Made by a program: the position numbers and the translations under genes. Below, piece after piece: positions 6,205 through 13,555 of a stretch of 31,319 nt of DNA. A model generated the notes under the pieces. That model saw only the letters and a program-made list of their open reading frames with translations, had not been told where the DNA came from and ran no database searches. The stretch is from a virus. Positions within the stretch are counted from its first letter, which is position 1. The number at the start of each line of letters is the position of its first letter. The DNA is taken from positions 1-31,319 of the IMG/VR virus record IMGVR_UViG_3300047163_000236; one strand, 5' to 3'.

Positions 6205-7527
6205 ATGGGCATTCAGAATTTTCCGGCGGCGTTGCAGCCGATCATTCAGCAGGGGTTTCTGGAACGCGAGTTCGAGATGTCTCTGAAATCGCGGCTTGGG
6301 TATCGGCTGATCGCGGACCGGGAGGAATTCTCGGTCGGCATCGGCGAGACGCTGACCAAAACCCGTGCCGGGTTGAAACCCACCGTGACGGTGCCGCTGG
6401 TGGCGGCGAGCAATACGAATTTGGATAACGGCCTAACCGCCACCAGCTGGGGTATAGAGCAGTATACCATCACGCTGAATTTCTACGCGGCAACGCAGGA
6501 TTTGAACATGGTGACGAGCCGTGTCGGCATCGCCTCGCAATTTTTGCAGAATGCCGCGACGAATGGCGAGCAGGCCGCGCGCAGCCTGGATGAGCTGGCG
6601 CGCAACGCGCTGTTCGCCCCCTATTTCGGCGGCAATACAAGGGTGATGACGGCTCTCAATTCGGCGGCCCCAAGCGTCGAAGTGGACGATATTCGTGGAT
6701 TCCAAACGGTTTTTGTCAACGGCGTGCAGCAGGGTGTTTCCAGCAGCTATCCGCTGACGGTGACTGTTGGGTCGAACACGTATACCGTTGTCGGCGTAAC
6801 GCCGGATGCGACGAATTTTTCAACGGCACCTGGCGGCATCTCCGGCGTCTTGCAGTTTTCCGGCAATGTAGCAACCATCGATGCCGCCGTGGGCAATCCC
6901 GTGCAGGCCGCGACGGCGAGTTCCATCATCCGGCCGGCGTCCCGCAACACGACCGCGGCGCTGCAGGCAACGGATCAGCTGACGATGGGGAATTTGCTGG
7001 ATGCCGTGTCCCTGCTGCGGCGCAACGCGGTGCCGCTGGTGGATGGGGTTTATAATTGCTATCTCGATCCGGTTTCCGCGCGGCAGTTGTTTTCGGACCC
7101 GGACTTCAAGCAGTTGTTCCAGGGCGCCACATCCTCCAACCCGGTCTTCCGGCAGGGCATGGTAAGTGATTTTCTGGGCTTGCGGTTTATTACGACAACG
7201 GAAGCCTATGTCCAGGCGCACCCCACAACTCCGGGGATTTACGTGCGGCGGCCCATTGTGTGCGGCCAGGGCGCGCTCATCGAGGGTGATTTTGCCGGCA
7301 TGGCGGGGGATGATGTGGCGCCAAAAGACAGCCTGGTGAACATCATCGACAATGTGGCGATGGTGACGCGCGAGCCGATTGACCGGCTGCAGCAGATTAT
7401 CGCGCAAAGCTGGTATTGGATCGGGGGGTTCTGCGCGCCATCCGATACCACCACCACGTCGACCACGGTGCCAACAGCAACCAACGCGAATTACAAGCGC
7501 GCGGTGATGCTGGAGCATATCGGGTAA
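6205..7527 (+). CDS. Major capsid protein, HK97-like, with inserted beta domain
   Basis: A 440-aa shell protein in the standard position after the scaffold. The N-arm and first core segment run to about residue 145 (FLEREFEMSLKSRLGYRLIA; WGIEQYTITLNFYAATQDL). Residues of roughly 155-235 are a beta-rich insertion (VEVDDIRGFQTVFVNG, YPLTVTVGSNTYTVVGV) that looks like an inserted surface domain. The core resumes with LTMGNLLDAVSLLRRNAVP and a domain near FRQGMVSDFLGLRFITTTEAYV, a pattern seen in HK97-fold capsids. GAAGGA lies eight bases upstream of the ATG. The assignment rests on order, size and these core motifs. Confidence 0.85.
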   Translation: MGIQNFPAALQPIIQQGFLEREFEMSLKSRLGYRLIADREEFSVGIGETLTKTRAGLKPTVTVPLVAASNTNLDNGLTATSWGIEQYTITLNFYAATQDLNMVTSRVGIASQFLQNAATNGEQAARSLDELARNALFAPYFGGNTRVMTALNSAAPSVEVDDIRGFQTVFVNGVQQGVSSSYPLTVTVGSNTYTVVGVTPDATNFSTAPGGISGVLQFSGNVATIDAAVGNPVQAATASSIIRPASRNTTAALQATDQLTMGNLLDAVSLLRRNAVPLVDGVYNCYLDPVSARQLFSDPDFKQLFQGATSSNPVFRQGMVSDFLGLRFITTTEAYVQAHPTTPGIYVRRPIVCGQGALIEGDFAGMAGDDVAPKDSLVNIIDNVAMVTREPIDRLQQIIAQSWYWIGGFCAPSDTTTTSTTVPTATNANYKRAVMLEHIG

Positions 7528-7542
7528 GGGAGGAGCAAAAAA

Positions 7543-7851
7543 ATGGCGACAGGTTCAACGCAGCCGTTCCGGCCTGCCGGAACGGTAACTTTGGCGGCCT
7601 CCACCGCTTCCGCCAACAAAGCGCTTGCCGGCGGCGGGAGTGCGGTGCTGATTTACAATGCTTCATCCGCCACGGCGTTTTTTCGGCTGGGGGCAGCGTC
7701 CTCGCTCGCGGCTTCCGTGGCTGACACGCCGGTCCCGCCGGGGCAGCGCATGTTGGTGGATGGCGGGCCGTTTGTGACCTACGCGGCGGCGATTCTCAGC
7801 GCCGGCACTGGAAATGTTTATTTCACCCTTGGATATGGGGACACGTACTGA
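7543..7851 (+). CDS. Small beta-rich virion protein, possible capsid decoration
   Basis: A 102-aa protein immediately downstream of the capsid gene, with a strong AGGAG site. The sequence is rich in Ala, Ser, Gly and Val and alternates as beta strands (GTVTLAASTASANKALAG, AVLIYNASSATAFFRLG, NVYFTLGYGDTY). No catalytic or membrane signature is visible. Position and fold type suggest a decoration or stabilisation protein on the capsid, but I do not recognise a named family, so this is inference. It ends two bases before the next start. Confidence 0.6.
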   Translation: MATGSTQPFRPAGTVTLAASTASANKALAGGGSAVLIYNASSATAFFRLGAASSLAASVADTPVPPGQRMLVDGGPFVTYAAAILSAGTGNVYFTLGYGDTY

Positions 7852-7852
7852 A

Positions 7853-8236
7853 ATGTCCGGCGTTATCACCGATGCGCAGAAGGTGGACATCCGGCGGTTC
7901 TGCGGCTACCCGGCCTATGGGGCGGGCGCAGCGGGGTTCAATTCCTGGCGGTTTTTTCAAGCGTACGGGACTTTGGAATACCGGTTGAACAATTTGGCGC
8001 CGGCGGAAATTGCGGTGACGCTGCAATATATCTCCACTCTCGCGACGCTGGAGGCGGCGATTCCGCCCGCATCCGCGAATTTGGATACCGAGAGTGCGGC
8101 GGCGTGGACGCATAACGAGAACGAAACGAAGGACCGGATGGTGCTGTTTGATAGCTGGCGCCGGCGGCTATGCGGGTTTTTGGGCGTGCCGCCGGGGCCG
8201 GCTTTGGCCGATGCCGGCATCACACTGGTGGTGTGA
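7853..8236 (+). CDS. Head-tail connector/adaptor protein
   Basis: A 127-aa mainly helical protein. I use the ATG at 7853 (MSGVITDAQKVDIRRFCGYP); an in-frame start at 7814 would overlap the previous gene by 38 bp. The ITDAQKVDIRRFCGYPAYG opening and LYRF-like helical pattern (LEYRLNNLAPAEIAVTLQYISTLATLE) resemble connector proteins that sit under the portal (gp6/gp15-like role). The C-terminal DSWRRRLCGFLGVPPGP is also typical of neck proteins in related phages. It would form the ring that joins the portal to the neck. Confidence 0.65.
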   Translation: MSGVITDAQKVDIRRFCGYPAYGAGAAGFNSWRFFQAYGTLEYRLNNLAPAEIAVTLQYISTLATLEAAIPPASANLDTESAAAWTHNENETKDRMVLFDSWRRRLCGFLGVPPGPALADAGITLVV

Positions 8237-8238
8237 GC

Positions 8239-8883
8239 ATGGATGGCGTGCGGCTGGCAGACCGGCTTGCCTATGGCGCGGGGTGTGCCGCGCGGCGGGT
8301 TGGGTTTTTGCACGACGCGTACCGGCCGGACGGGCCAGAGGCGCCCGTTGACCTGGCCAAGCGTTTCTTGCGCCTGGCTGTCGCGTTTGTACTGCCTGGC
8401 GGCAATGTGGGCGCGCCCAGCGGCTTTGGCGTACCGTTCCGGCAGGCCTGGGCGGATTGGAGCTATCTGCAGGTAGGGGATTATCTGGCGGGACCGGAGG
8501 GCACGGTGTTCGTGGCGGCGATAGAGCCGCCGAAGCCGATGTTGGTGGTGATGACGAATGCGGTGGTGAGCCTGTGGCGGCCTGCCGCACCCGTGCTGGC
8601 GGGTGTGAACCCGTATGGCGCGGTGTTGCCGAGTACGGAGACGGCGCTGGTAACCGGCTTTCCGGCAAGCCTGCTGGTGGGTGGCACCGGGGACCGCACG
8701 CGGGCCGGGCTGCCGGATGATACGCGCTCGCCTGGCTTTGTGGCGTTGCTGCCGGCAGTGCCCTGCGTTCAGCCGCGGGTGGCGGATATTCTGACGAATG
8801 ACCGGGCGGAGCGGTTTGTGGTGACGGCGGTGGAGCTGGTGAACGGCGTGTGGCGGCTATCCCTGGTGCAGGCGGTAAGCTGA
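8239..8883 (+). CDS. Neck / head-completion protein (hypothetical)
   Basis: A 214-aa protein. The start is the ATG at 8239, three bases after the previous stop; a longer in-frame start at 8170 would bury deep in that gene. The body is beta-rich (LRLAVAFVLPGGN, GTVFVAAIEPPKPMLVVMTNAVVSL, ERFVVTAVELVNGVWRLSL). It begins with a helical segment (LADRLAYGAGCAARRVGF). I recognise no specific domain. Position between connector and tail-terminator-like genes suggests a head-closure or stopper role. Its stop overlaps the next start (TGATG). Confidence 0.55.
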   Translation: MDGVRLADRLAYGAGCAARRVGFLHDAYRPDGPEAPVDLAKRFLRLAVAFVLPGGNVGAPSGFGVPFRQAWADWSYLQVGDYLAGPEGTVFVAAIEPPKPMLVVMTNAVVSLWRPAAPVLAGVNPYGAVLPSTETALVTGFPASLLVGGTGDRTRAGLPDDTRSPGFVALLPAVPCVQPRVADILTNDRAERFVVTAVELVNGVWRLSLVQAVS

Positions 8884-9710
8884 TGGCGGACCAGGCGGAT
8901 GTTGAAACGGCGATCACCGCGATTGTTGCCAATGCGTTGTATCCGGCGGGGACGGATGCGGCGAGTGTGACCGGAAATGTGTGCCGGGTGTATCGGGGTT
9001 ATCCAACCGCACCTGCGTTGGATACGGATTTGGCGGCCGGTGTGCTGCATGTTTCCGTGGTAGCGGATGGCGTGATTAAAAATGTCACGCGCTATCCGCG
9101 CGTCTGGCAAACGGTTGCGCCGGTGGCGGCGAGCCTTACCGTGCAGGCGGGTACGCAAAGCGCGAGCTTCGCCGGCACTTGCGCGGTGGGGCAACTGGCG
9201 GGCGTGGCCGTGGGCGGGGCGTTGTTTCCGTATGCCGTGCAGGCGAATGACACGCCGGCGACGGTGGCGAGCAACCTGGCGGCGCTGCTGCGGGCGGCAG
9301 GGTGGTTTGTGGATTATGCCGGTGCGACGATCACCATTCCGGATGCGCGGCTGTTCACCGCGCGGGTGGTGAATGGCGCGGGGGCGTTGCAGGAGATTAA
9401 GCGGCAGATTCAGGAATTTAAAATCACGCTCTGGTGCCCGGACCCGGCCAGCCGGGATGTGGCGGCGCCGGCGGTGGATGCAGCACTTGCGGCCGCGGCA
9501 TTTATGCCGCTGGCCGATGGGTCCTCCGCGCGGATGATATTTCTGGGCAGCGACGTGGTGGATGAGGCGGCGGATGCCACGCTGTACAAGCGCGATTTGC
9601 GGTACAGCGCGGAATACCCGACGACGCTGGCGCAGCTAACGCCGGCCATGCTGTTTGGCACGGCGAATTTTACCGCCGATGCGGCGTTTGTAGAAACTTT
9701 GAACGGCTAA
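8883..9710 (+). CDS. Tail completion / terminator-like protein
   Basis: A 275-aa protein starting at the ATG inside TGATG at 8883. The N-terminus (MADQADVETAITAIVANALYP) and C-terminal region (FKITLWCPDP..RD...VDAALAAAAFMPLADGSSARM and LYKRDLRYSAEYPTT) match the style of phage tail-terminator or tail-completion proteins. Between them (about residues 85-150) lies a beta-rich insert with PVAASLTVQAGTQSASF and a LysM-like look (FPYAVQANDTPATVASNLAALLR). It probably caps the tube and sheath and attaches to the neck. The exact identity is inferred from neighbours. Confidence 0.6.
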   Translation: MADQADVETAITAIVANALYPAGTDAASVTGNVCRVYRGYPTAPALDTDLAAGVLHVSVVADGVIKNVTRYPRVWQTVAPVAASLTVQAGTQSASFAGTCAVGQLAGVAVGGALFPYAVQANDTPATVASNLAALLRAAGWFVDYAGATITIPDARLFTARVVNGAGALQEIKRQIQEFKITLWCPDPASRDVAAPAVDAALAAAAFMPLADGSSARMIFLGSDVVDEAADATLYKRDLRYSAEYPTTLAQLTPAMLFGTANFTADAAFVETLNG

Positions 9711-9720
9711 AGGAAATTCC

Positions 9721-9861
9721 ATGACATTCCAGCTTGTGGTGCTGAAGCCCTTTCAGGGCTTTGGCCGTGGTGACGTGATTACGGATACGGCTGTGATGAA
9801 CAAAATTCTGGCCGGTCCGGAGGCCAGTTTTGTGGTGCGCGTGAGCGCTAAGGAGGCTTGA
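9721..9861 (+). CDS. 46-aa conserved-position phage protein
   Basis: A very short gene with ATG at 9721 and TGA at 9859-9861, preceded by AAGGAA six bases upstream. The product begins MTFQLVVLKPFQGFGRGD and ends VVRVSAKEA. It is compact, with a possible small beta fold. Many myophages carry a small protein of unknown role just before the sheath gene (DUF2635-like position), but I cannot show homology. Its last codons also supply AAGGAGG, the ribosome binding site of the sheath gene. Confidence 0.7.
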   Translation: MTFQLVVLKPFQGFGRGDVITDTAVMNKILAGPEASFVVRVSAKEA

Positions 9862-9864
9862 ACC

Positions 9865-11415
9865 ATGCCGATTTTTGCAGAAGGCGCGTTGAATACCACG
9901 GCGCTGATTGTGCCGGATTTATATGTGCAGATTGTACCGCCGCAGACCTTGCTTCTCAACGGCGTGGCCACGGATACGCTGGGCGTTGTGGGCACTGCAA
10001 GCTGGGGGCCGGTGGGCGAGCCGGTGATTATTGGGACCATGAGCGCCTATGCCGCCGCATTTGGCCCGGTGATGGCGCGCAAGCACGATATGGGCACGGC
10101 GGTTGCGGCCGCGGTGCAGCAGGGGGCGGCGAATTTCCGTTGCGTGCGCGTGACGGATGGCAGCGACACGGCGGCTTCGGTTTCTCTGCTTGGCGCCATT
10201 ACATTCACGGCGTTGTATACCGGCAGTTTGGGCAACCAGTTGACGGTGACACTTTCCGCCGGGTCGGCTGCGAGTTCCTGGCGGTTGTCCGTAGCGCTGC
10301 CGGGGCTTAGCCCGGAGGTGTTTGATAACATCTCCGGCACTGGTGCTGTGTTCTGGAGCAATCTGGCGAATGCGGTGAACCACGGCAATGGCGCGTTGCG
10401 CGGGCCTTCCCAGCTTGTTGCAGCTACGACTCTTGCCGCGAGTGCGACGCCGCTGGCGGGGACGTATCCGTTTTCCGCCGGTACGCCGGGGACGGATGGC
10501 GCCGGCGCGGTGACGGCGGGGACGCTGGTGGGGAGTGATACATTGCCGCGCGCCGGCATGTACGCGCTGCGCGGGCAGAGTTGCGCGCTGGCGATGCTGG
10601 CGGATGCGGATGATGCAACACAATGGAGCGTGCAGGCGGCATTTGGACTTTCCGAAGCGGTATACATGATTCTTACTGGGCCGGCCGGAGATACGATTGC
10701 CAATGCGGCGGCGACCAAGGCGGCGGCGGGGATTGATACCTATGCCGTGAAGCTGATGTTTGGTGATTGGGTTTATTGGTACGACCAGGCGAATGCGCTG
10801 ACCAGGCTGGTTTCGCCACAGGGGTTTGTAGCGGGGCGGCTGGCGAATTTGTCGCCGGAGCAATCATCTTTGAACAAGCAGTTATATGGCGTGATTGGCA
10901 CGCAGAGATCCGGCCAGCCGGGCGGGGGCACCGCGACGACGTATGCGTCCGCTGATCTTTCGGCGCTGCTTTCCGCGGGGATTGACGTGATTGCCAACCC
11001 GCAGCCGGGTGGCGCGTATTGGGGGGTGCGGGGCGGGCATAATGCATCCTCCAATGCTGCCATCCAGGGCGATAATTATACGAGGCTGACCAACTACATT
11101 GCGAGCACGCTTTCCGCCGGCATGGGGCAGTATGTGGGGCAGTTGGTAAATGCCACACTGTTCCAGAATGTACGGGCGACATTGCTGGCATTTTTGAATG
11201 GGCTGCTGGGGCAGGGGATGTTGGGAAGCACCGATGGGTCCCTGCCATTCGCGGTGGTGTGCGATACGTCGAATAATCCCAGCACGCGGACCGGGCTTGG
11301 CTATGTTCAGGCGGATGTGCAGGTGCAGTACCAGGCGATTAACGAGAAATTCATTGTGAATGTGCAGGGCGGGCAGACGGTGCAGGTGAGCCAGCAGCTT
11401 GTGCCGAGCGCGTAA
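9865..11415 (+). CDS. Tail sheath protein
   Basis: A 516-aa contractile sheath subunit, of usual size. The N-terminus PGLYVQIVPPQT-like segment (IVPDLYVQIVPPQTLLLNGV) and the following LGVVGTASWGPVGEPVII are characteristic sheath features, as is GVAQGAANFRCVRVTDG-like strand (AAAVQQGAANFRCVRVTDG). The C-terminal part (LSAGMGQYVGQLVNATLFQNV, then YVQADVQVQYQAINEKFIVN) is the conserved domain that wires neighbouring subunits together. A middle domain with FGDWVYWYDQANALTRLVSPQGFVAG follows the common pattern of an exposed insertion. This gene identifies the virus as myovirus-like. Confidence 0.92.
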   Translation: MPIFAEGALNTTALIVPDLYVQIVPPQTLLLNGVATDTLGVVGTASWGPVGEPVIIGTMSAYAAAFGPVMARKHDMGTAVAAAVQQGAANFRCVRVTDGSDTAASVSLLGAITFTALYTGSLGNQLTVTLSAGSAASSWRLSVALPGLSPEVFDNISGTGAVFWSNLANAVNHGNGALRGPSQLVAATTLAASATPLAGTYPFSAGTPGTDGAGAVTAGTLVGSDTLPRAGMYALRGQSCALAMLADADDATQWSVQAAFGLSEAVYMILTGPAGDTIANAAATKAAAGIDTYAVKLMFGDWVYWYDQANALTRLVSPQGFVAGRLANLSPEQSSLNKQLYGVIGTQRSGQPGGGTATTYASADLSALLSAGIDVIANPQPGGAYWGVRGGHNASSNAAIQGDNYTRLTNYIASTLSAGMGQYVGQLVNATLFQNVRATLLAFLNGLLGQGMLGSTDGSLPFAVVCDTSNNPSTRTGLGYVQADVQVQYQAINEKFIVNVQGGQTVQVSQQLVPSA

Positions 11416-11429
11416 GGGAGAGTTAGGAC

Positions 11430-11858
11430 ATGCCGTATAATACGTTTTCCGTTGGCAGCGACTGCCAACTTGTGGTGATGGGGCCGTTCGGCCGGGTGGA
11501 TTTGGCGCATGTGACCGGGTTTGAGGCGGCACAGGTAACGCAGGCGATTCGCGTGGACCGGCTGGATGGCGTGCAACTCGGCGCGGAGCTGCCCAAGGGT
11601 TGGCAAGGCGTATTCACTCTGGACCGTGGCTCCTCCGCCGCGGATGACTTTATCGCGTCAATCGAGCGGGCTTATTTGAATGGGCAGTCCATTGGGGCGG
11701 GGACTTTGTACCAATATGTTAACGAACCTGATGGCTCGACATCCACATACCAATTCAGTGGGGCCGTGTTCAAATTGGTGTCCGCCGGCGCGTACCGGGG
11801 GGATGCGCCGGTTGCGCAGAAATTGCAGTTTTACGCATCCAGCCGGGTGAGGGTGTGA
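11430..11858 (+). CDS. Tail tube protein
   Basis: A 142-aa protein directly after the sheath gene. The beginning MPYNTFSVGSDCQLVVMGPFG and centre LPKGWQGVFTLDRGSSAADDFIA fit the small beta-barrel tube proteins of contractile tails (FII/DUF2597-like). It would polymerise into the inner tube through which DNA passes. AAGGGAGAG lies upstream. Its stop overlaps the next gene's start (GTGATG at 11855-11860), a coupling usual between tube and chaperone genes. Confidence 0.88.
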   Translation: MPYNTFSVGSDCQLVVMGPFGRVDLAHVTGFEAAQVTQAIRVDRLDGVQLGAELPKGWQGVFTLDRGSSAADDFIASIERAYLNGQSIGAGTLYQYVNEPDGSTSTYQFSGAVFKLVSAGAYRGDAPVAQKLQFYASSRVRV

Positions 11859-12160
11859 TGGAGCGGGTGATTACGGACAAGGCCGGGCGGCGGCTGACGC
11901 TGCGCAAGTTCGGCGTGCTGGAAACGTTGCGATTGTTCAAAGGCGTGGGGCCGGAGCTTTCCGCAAACAACGCTTATATCGGCGTGGCGAGCTATGCCGG
12001 TTCTGTTGCGATGATTGACGATATTCCGATGCCCTTTCCGGCGAGTGAGGCGGGTGTTGAGGCGTTGATTGAGCGGCTTGGCGATGAGGGGATGGAAGCG
12101 GTGATGGCGGCGGCCAAGCCAGCGGCGATTGAGACGGTGGTTGCAGACGCGGGAAACTAA
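11858..12160 (+). CDS. Tail assembly chaperone, short (G-type) product
   Basis: A 100-aa protein starting at ATG 11858 (a GTG at 11855 is an alternative). It opens with MERVITDKAGRRLTLRKFGVLETLRLFKGVG, a pattern found in tail assembly chaperones, and ends helical (ALIERLGDEGMEAVMAA). Translation stops at TAA 12158-12160. The last two sense codons are part of the slippery sequence G_GGA_AAC, so a fraction of ribosomes should continue in the -1 frame. The chaperone coats the tape measure protein during tail assembly and is absent from the virion. Confidence 0.88.
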   Translation: MERVITDKAGRRLTLRKFGVLETLRLFKGVGPELSANNAYIGVASYAGSVAMIDDIPMPFPASEAGVEALIERLGDEGMEAVMAAAKPAAIETVVADAGN

Positions 12161-12173
12161 GCCGGCACCCGGC
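12151..12173 (+). promoter_or_regulatory. Programmed -1 ribosomal frameshift site
   Basis: The heptamer GGGAAAC at 12151-12157 reads G_GGA_AAC in the zero frame, an exact X_XXY_YYZ slippery sequence, one base different from lambda's GGGAAAG. The zero-frame TAA follows at once. A hairpin GCCGG-CAC-CCGGC (12161-12173) starts three bases downstream and could stimulate slipping. Efficiency cannot be judged from sequence. Confidence 0.9.
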
Positions 12174-12330
12174 ACTGACGGATTGTTTGTATCTGGTGAA
12201 GTGCGGGGTGCCTTATGATGTGGCGTTTGGGCTGGATGAGGCGGAGCGCATGGCTTATGTTGTGGCACTTGGGTGTTTGGATGGTTTGACGTTTGATTGG
12301 CGGCGGCTGCGGTGGGATGAGTCTGTTTAA
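12157..12330 (+). CDS. Frameshift extension of tail assembly chaperone (T-type domain)
   Basis: This is the 57-codon -1-frame extension of the gene at 11858; joined to it the fusion is 157 aa. It starts LSRHPALTDCLYLVKCG, has VAFGLDEAERMAYVVALG and ends with GLTFDWRRLRWDESV before TAA 12328-12330. The DEAERMA...FDW pattern is typical of the distal chaperone domain in phages with contractile tails. There is no ATG at the start of this frame and the first one is deep in the domain, so independent translation is unlikely. The extension is thought to recruit tube subunits to the tape measure complex. Confidence 0.88.
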   Translation, partial: LSRHPALTDCLYLVKCGVPYDVAFGLDEAERMAYVVALGCLDGLTFDWRRLRWDESV

Positions 12331-12365
12331 CCATTGATGAACGAAATAGTGCTATCGGGTTGAGT

Positions 12366-13328
12366 ATGAGGCGAATTCTTGTTTTGGGCGTTGCATGTTT
12401 ATTTGCCGTACTGTTGGCCGGCACAGCCGCGATTTATTGTTACGATGGCATGTATGGCATTAACACCGTATTGCATGGAGGGCCGACAAGGTGGCTTACC
12501 ATGCAGGCTGATGACAAGCGGCTGCCGGTTGAAATTCAGTGGGCGCTTGGGGGCCGGCCGCCGGAAGCGGCGCCTGGGCCGTTTGCATGGCGGCAGATTG
12601 AGCCTGGGCTTGAGGTTGCGGAACTGCCGGTGATTGCCGAGGGGCGCAATGTTGATAGCATATTGCTTACGCGGATCGACACGGAGAAGTTTCGATTTGA
12701 GTTGCGGAACAGGGAAGCGGGCGATCGTGACCTTGCCGGTTGGATGCGTGCGTTAAGGCCGGTGGTGTTGATTAACGCAAGTTATTTTTCGCCGGACGCG
12801 CGGCCGGATACACCGTTTTTGAGTGAAGGCCGGCTGATCTCAGCGCGGAATGACCCGCCGGCGCAGGGTGTTTTTACTGCTGGGCAAAGCGAGGCAGAGG
12901 TTGAGGCGCTGCCGAATAGCGATTGGGGGCGGGCCTTCCAGGGCGCTGAGAATGCGCTGGCGACATACCCGCTGCTGATTGGGCCGGATGGGTCCAATAT
13001 GGGCATTCAGGAGAGCCATTGGGTGGCGAACCGCAGTTTCGTGGGTGAGGATGGTAGCGGCGGGATTATTCTGGGTACGACGACCGGTGCGTTTTTTTCG
13101 CTCGCTAGGTTTGCGATATTTCTTCATTTGGCGCCTTTGGGGTTGAAATTGGCGTTGAATTTGGATGGCGGGCCGGTGGCGTGCCAGGCGGTGGATACGC
13201 CGGAATACCAGCGGCGTTTTTGCGGCGAGTGGGAGATACGCGACCGGGGTGGAATGTTTAAAGTTTTGAAAATGCCGAAGGGGAGTTGGATACCGTTGCC
13301 GGTTGTGCTTACAGTGTATCGGAAGTGA
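12366..13328 (+). CDS. Phosphodiester glycosidase (NAGPA/DUF2233)-like protein
   Basis: A 320-aa envelope protein in the place where a tape measure gene is expected. Residues 3-24 are an uncleaved signal anchor or signal peptide (ILVLGVACLFAVLLAGTAAI). The rest has the family's motifs in order: VVLINASYF (133-141), GRLIS (155-159), YPLLIGPDG (201-209), RSFVGED (223-229), and LNLDGGP (264-270), the near-invariant LDGG segment. Family members hydrolyse or handle glycan phosphodiesters, for example wall polymers or N-acetylglucosamine-1-phosphodiesters. The likely site is the periplasm. A TTG six bases earlier is an alternative start. It is a cargo gene, not a virion part by any feature I see; substrate unknown. 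Confidence 0.8.
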   Translation: MRRILVLGVACLFAVLLAGTAAIYCYDGMYGINTVLHGGPTRWLTMQADDKRLPVEIQWALGGRPPEAAPGPFAWRQIEPGLEVAELPVIAEGRNVDSILLTRIDTEKFRFELRNREAGDRDLAGWMRALRPVVLINASYFSPDARPDTPFLSEGRLISARNDPPAQGVFTAGQSEAEVEALPNSDWGRAFQGAENALATYPLLIGPDGSNMGIQESHWVANRSFVGEDGSGGIILGTTTGAFFSLARFAIFLHLAPLGLKLALNLDGGPVACQAVDTPEYQRRFCGEWEIRDRGGMFKVLKMPKGSWIPLPVVLTVYRK

Positions 13329-13351
13329 CGACAAGGTAGGCTGAGCCGGTT

Positions 13352-13540
13352 ATGTTTCCTTCACTAGATATAATAGACATTTTGACCTCGCGGCAAATTT
13401 TGGCTATTCCGGAGTTTTTGATTCTGTATGCTTTGTCCACGTTTGTTGTGAGGCTCGGCTTCAGAGAGTCTGTGCTATTCATCTTTCTTTATTTGCTCAA
13501 TCAAATCGTCATCGTTGCCGCTAATCAAGCGGCGGATTAG
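13352..13540 (+). CDS. Small two-helix membrane protein
   Basis: A 62-aa protein with two hydrophobic segments (about 17-34, ILAIPEFLILYALSTFVV, and 39-57, ESVLFIFLYLLNQIVIVAA) joined by a short basic loop RLGFRE. AGGTAGG lies 11 bases upstream. No homologue is recognised. It sits in DNA that becomes AT-rich relative to the phage genes. Its position ahead of a lysozyme-like gene makes an immunity, antiholin-like or holin-like role conceivable, without direct evidence. Confidence 0.55.
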   Translation: MFPSLDIIDILTSRQILAIPEFLILYALSTFVVRLGFRESVLFIFLYLLNQIVIVAANQAAD

Positions 13541-13555
13541 CTCAGATAACAAAAA

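Noticed and set aside
9919-10863. Minus-strand open frame of 314 codons opposite the sheath gene
   Set aside because: Arg/His/Pro-rich composition typical of a high-GC antisense frame; the plus strand encodes a clear sheath protein.
12161-12330. Separate small gene after the chaperone
   Set aside because: No start codon fits the beginning of this frame and the slippery heptamer explains it as a -1 extension.
13532-13545. GCGGATTAGCTCAG, resembling the 5' end of a tRNA
   Set aside because: The D-arm completion, anticodon arm and T-arm (GGTTCGAATCC-type) are absent downstream; it is more likely chance, although it falls near the AT-rich insert and could be a remnant.
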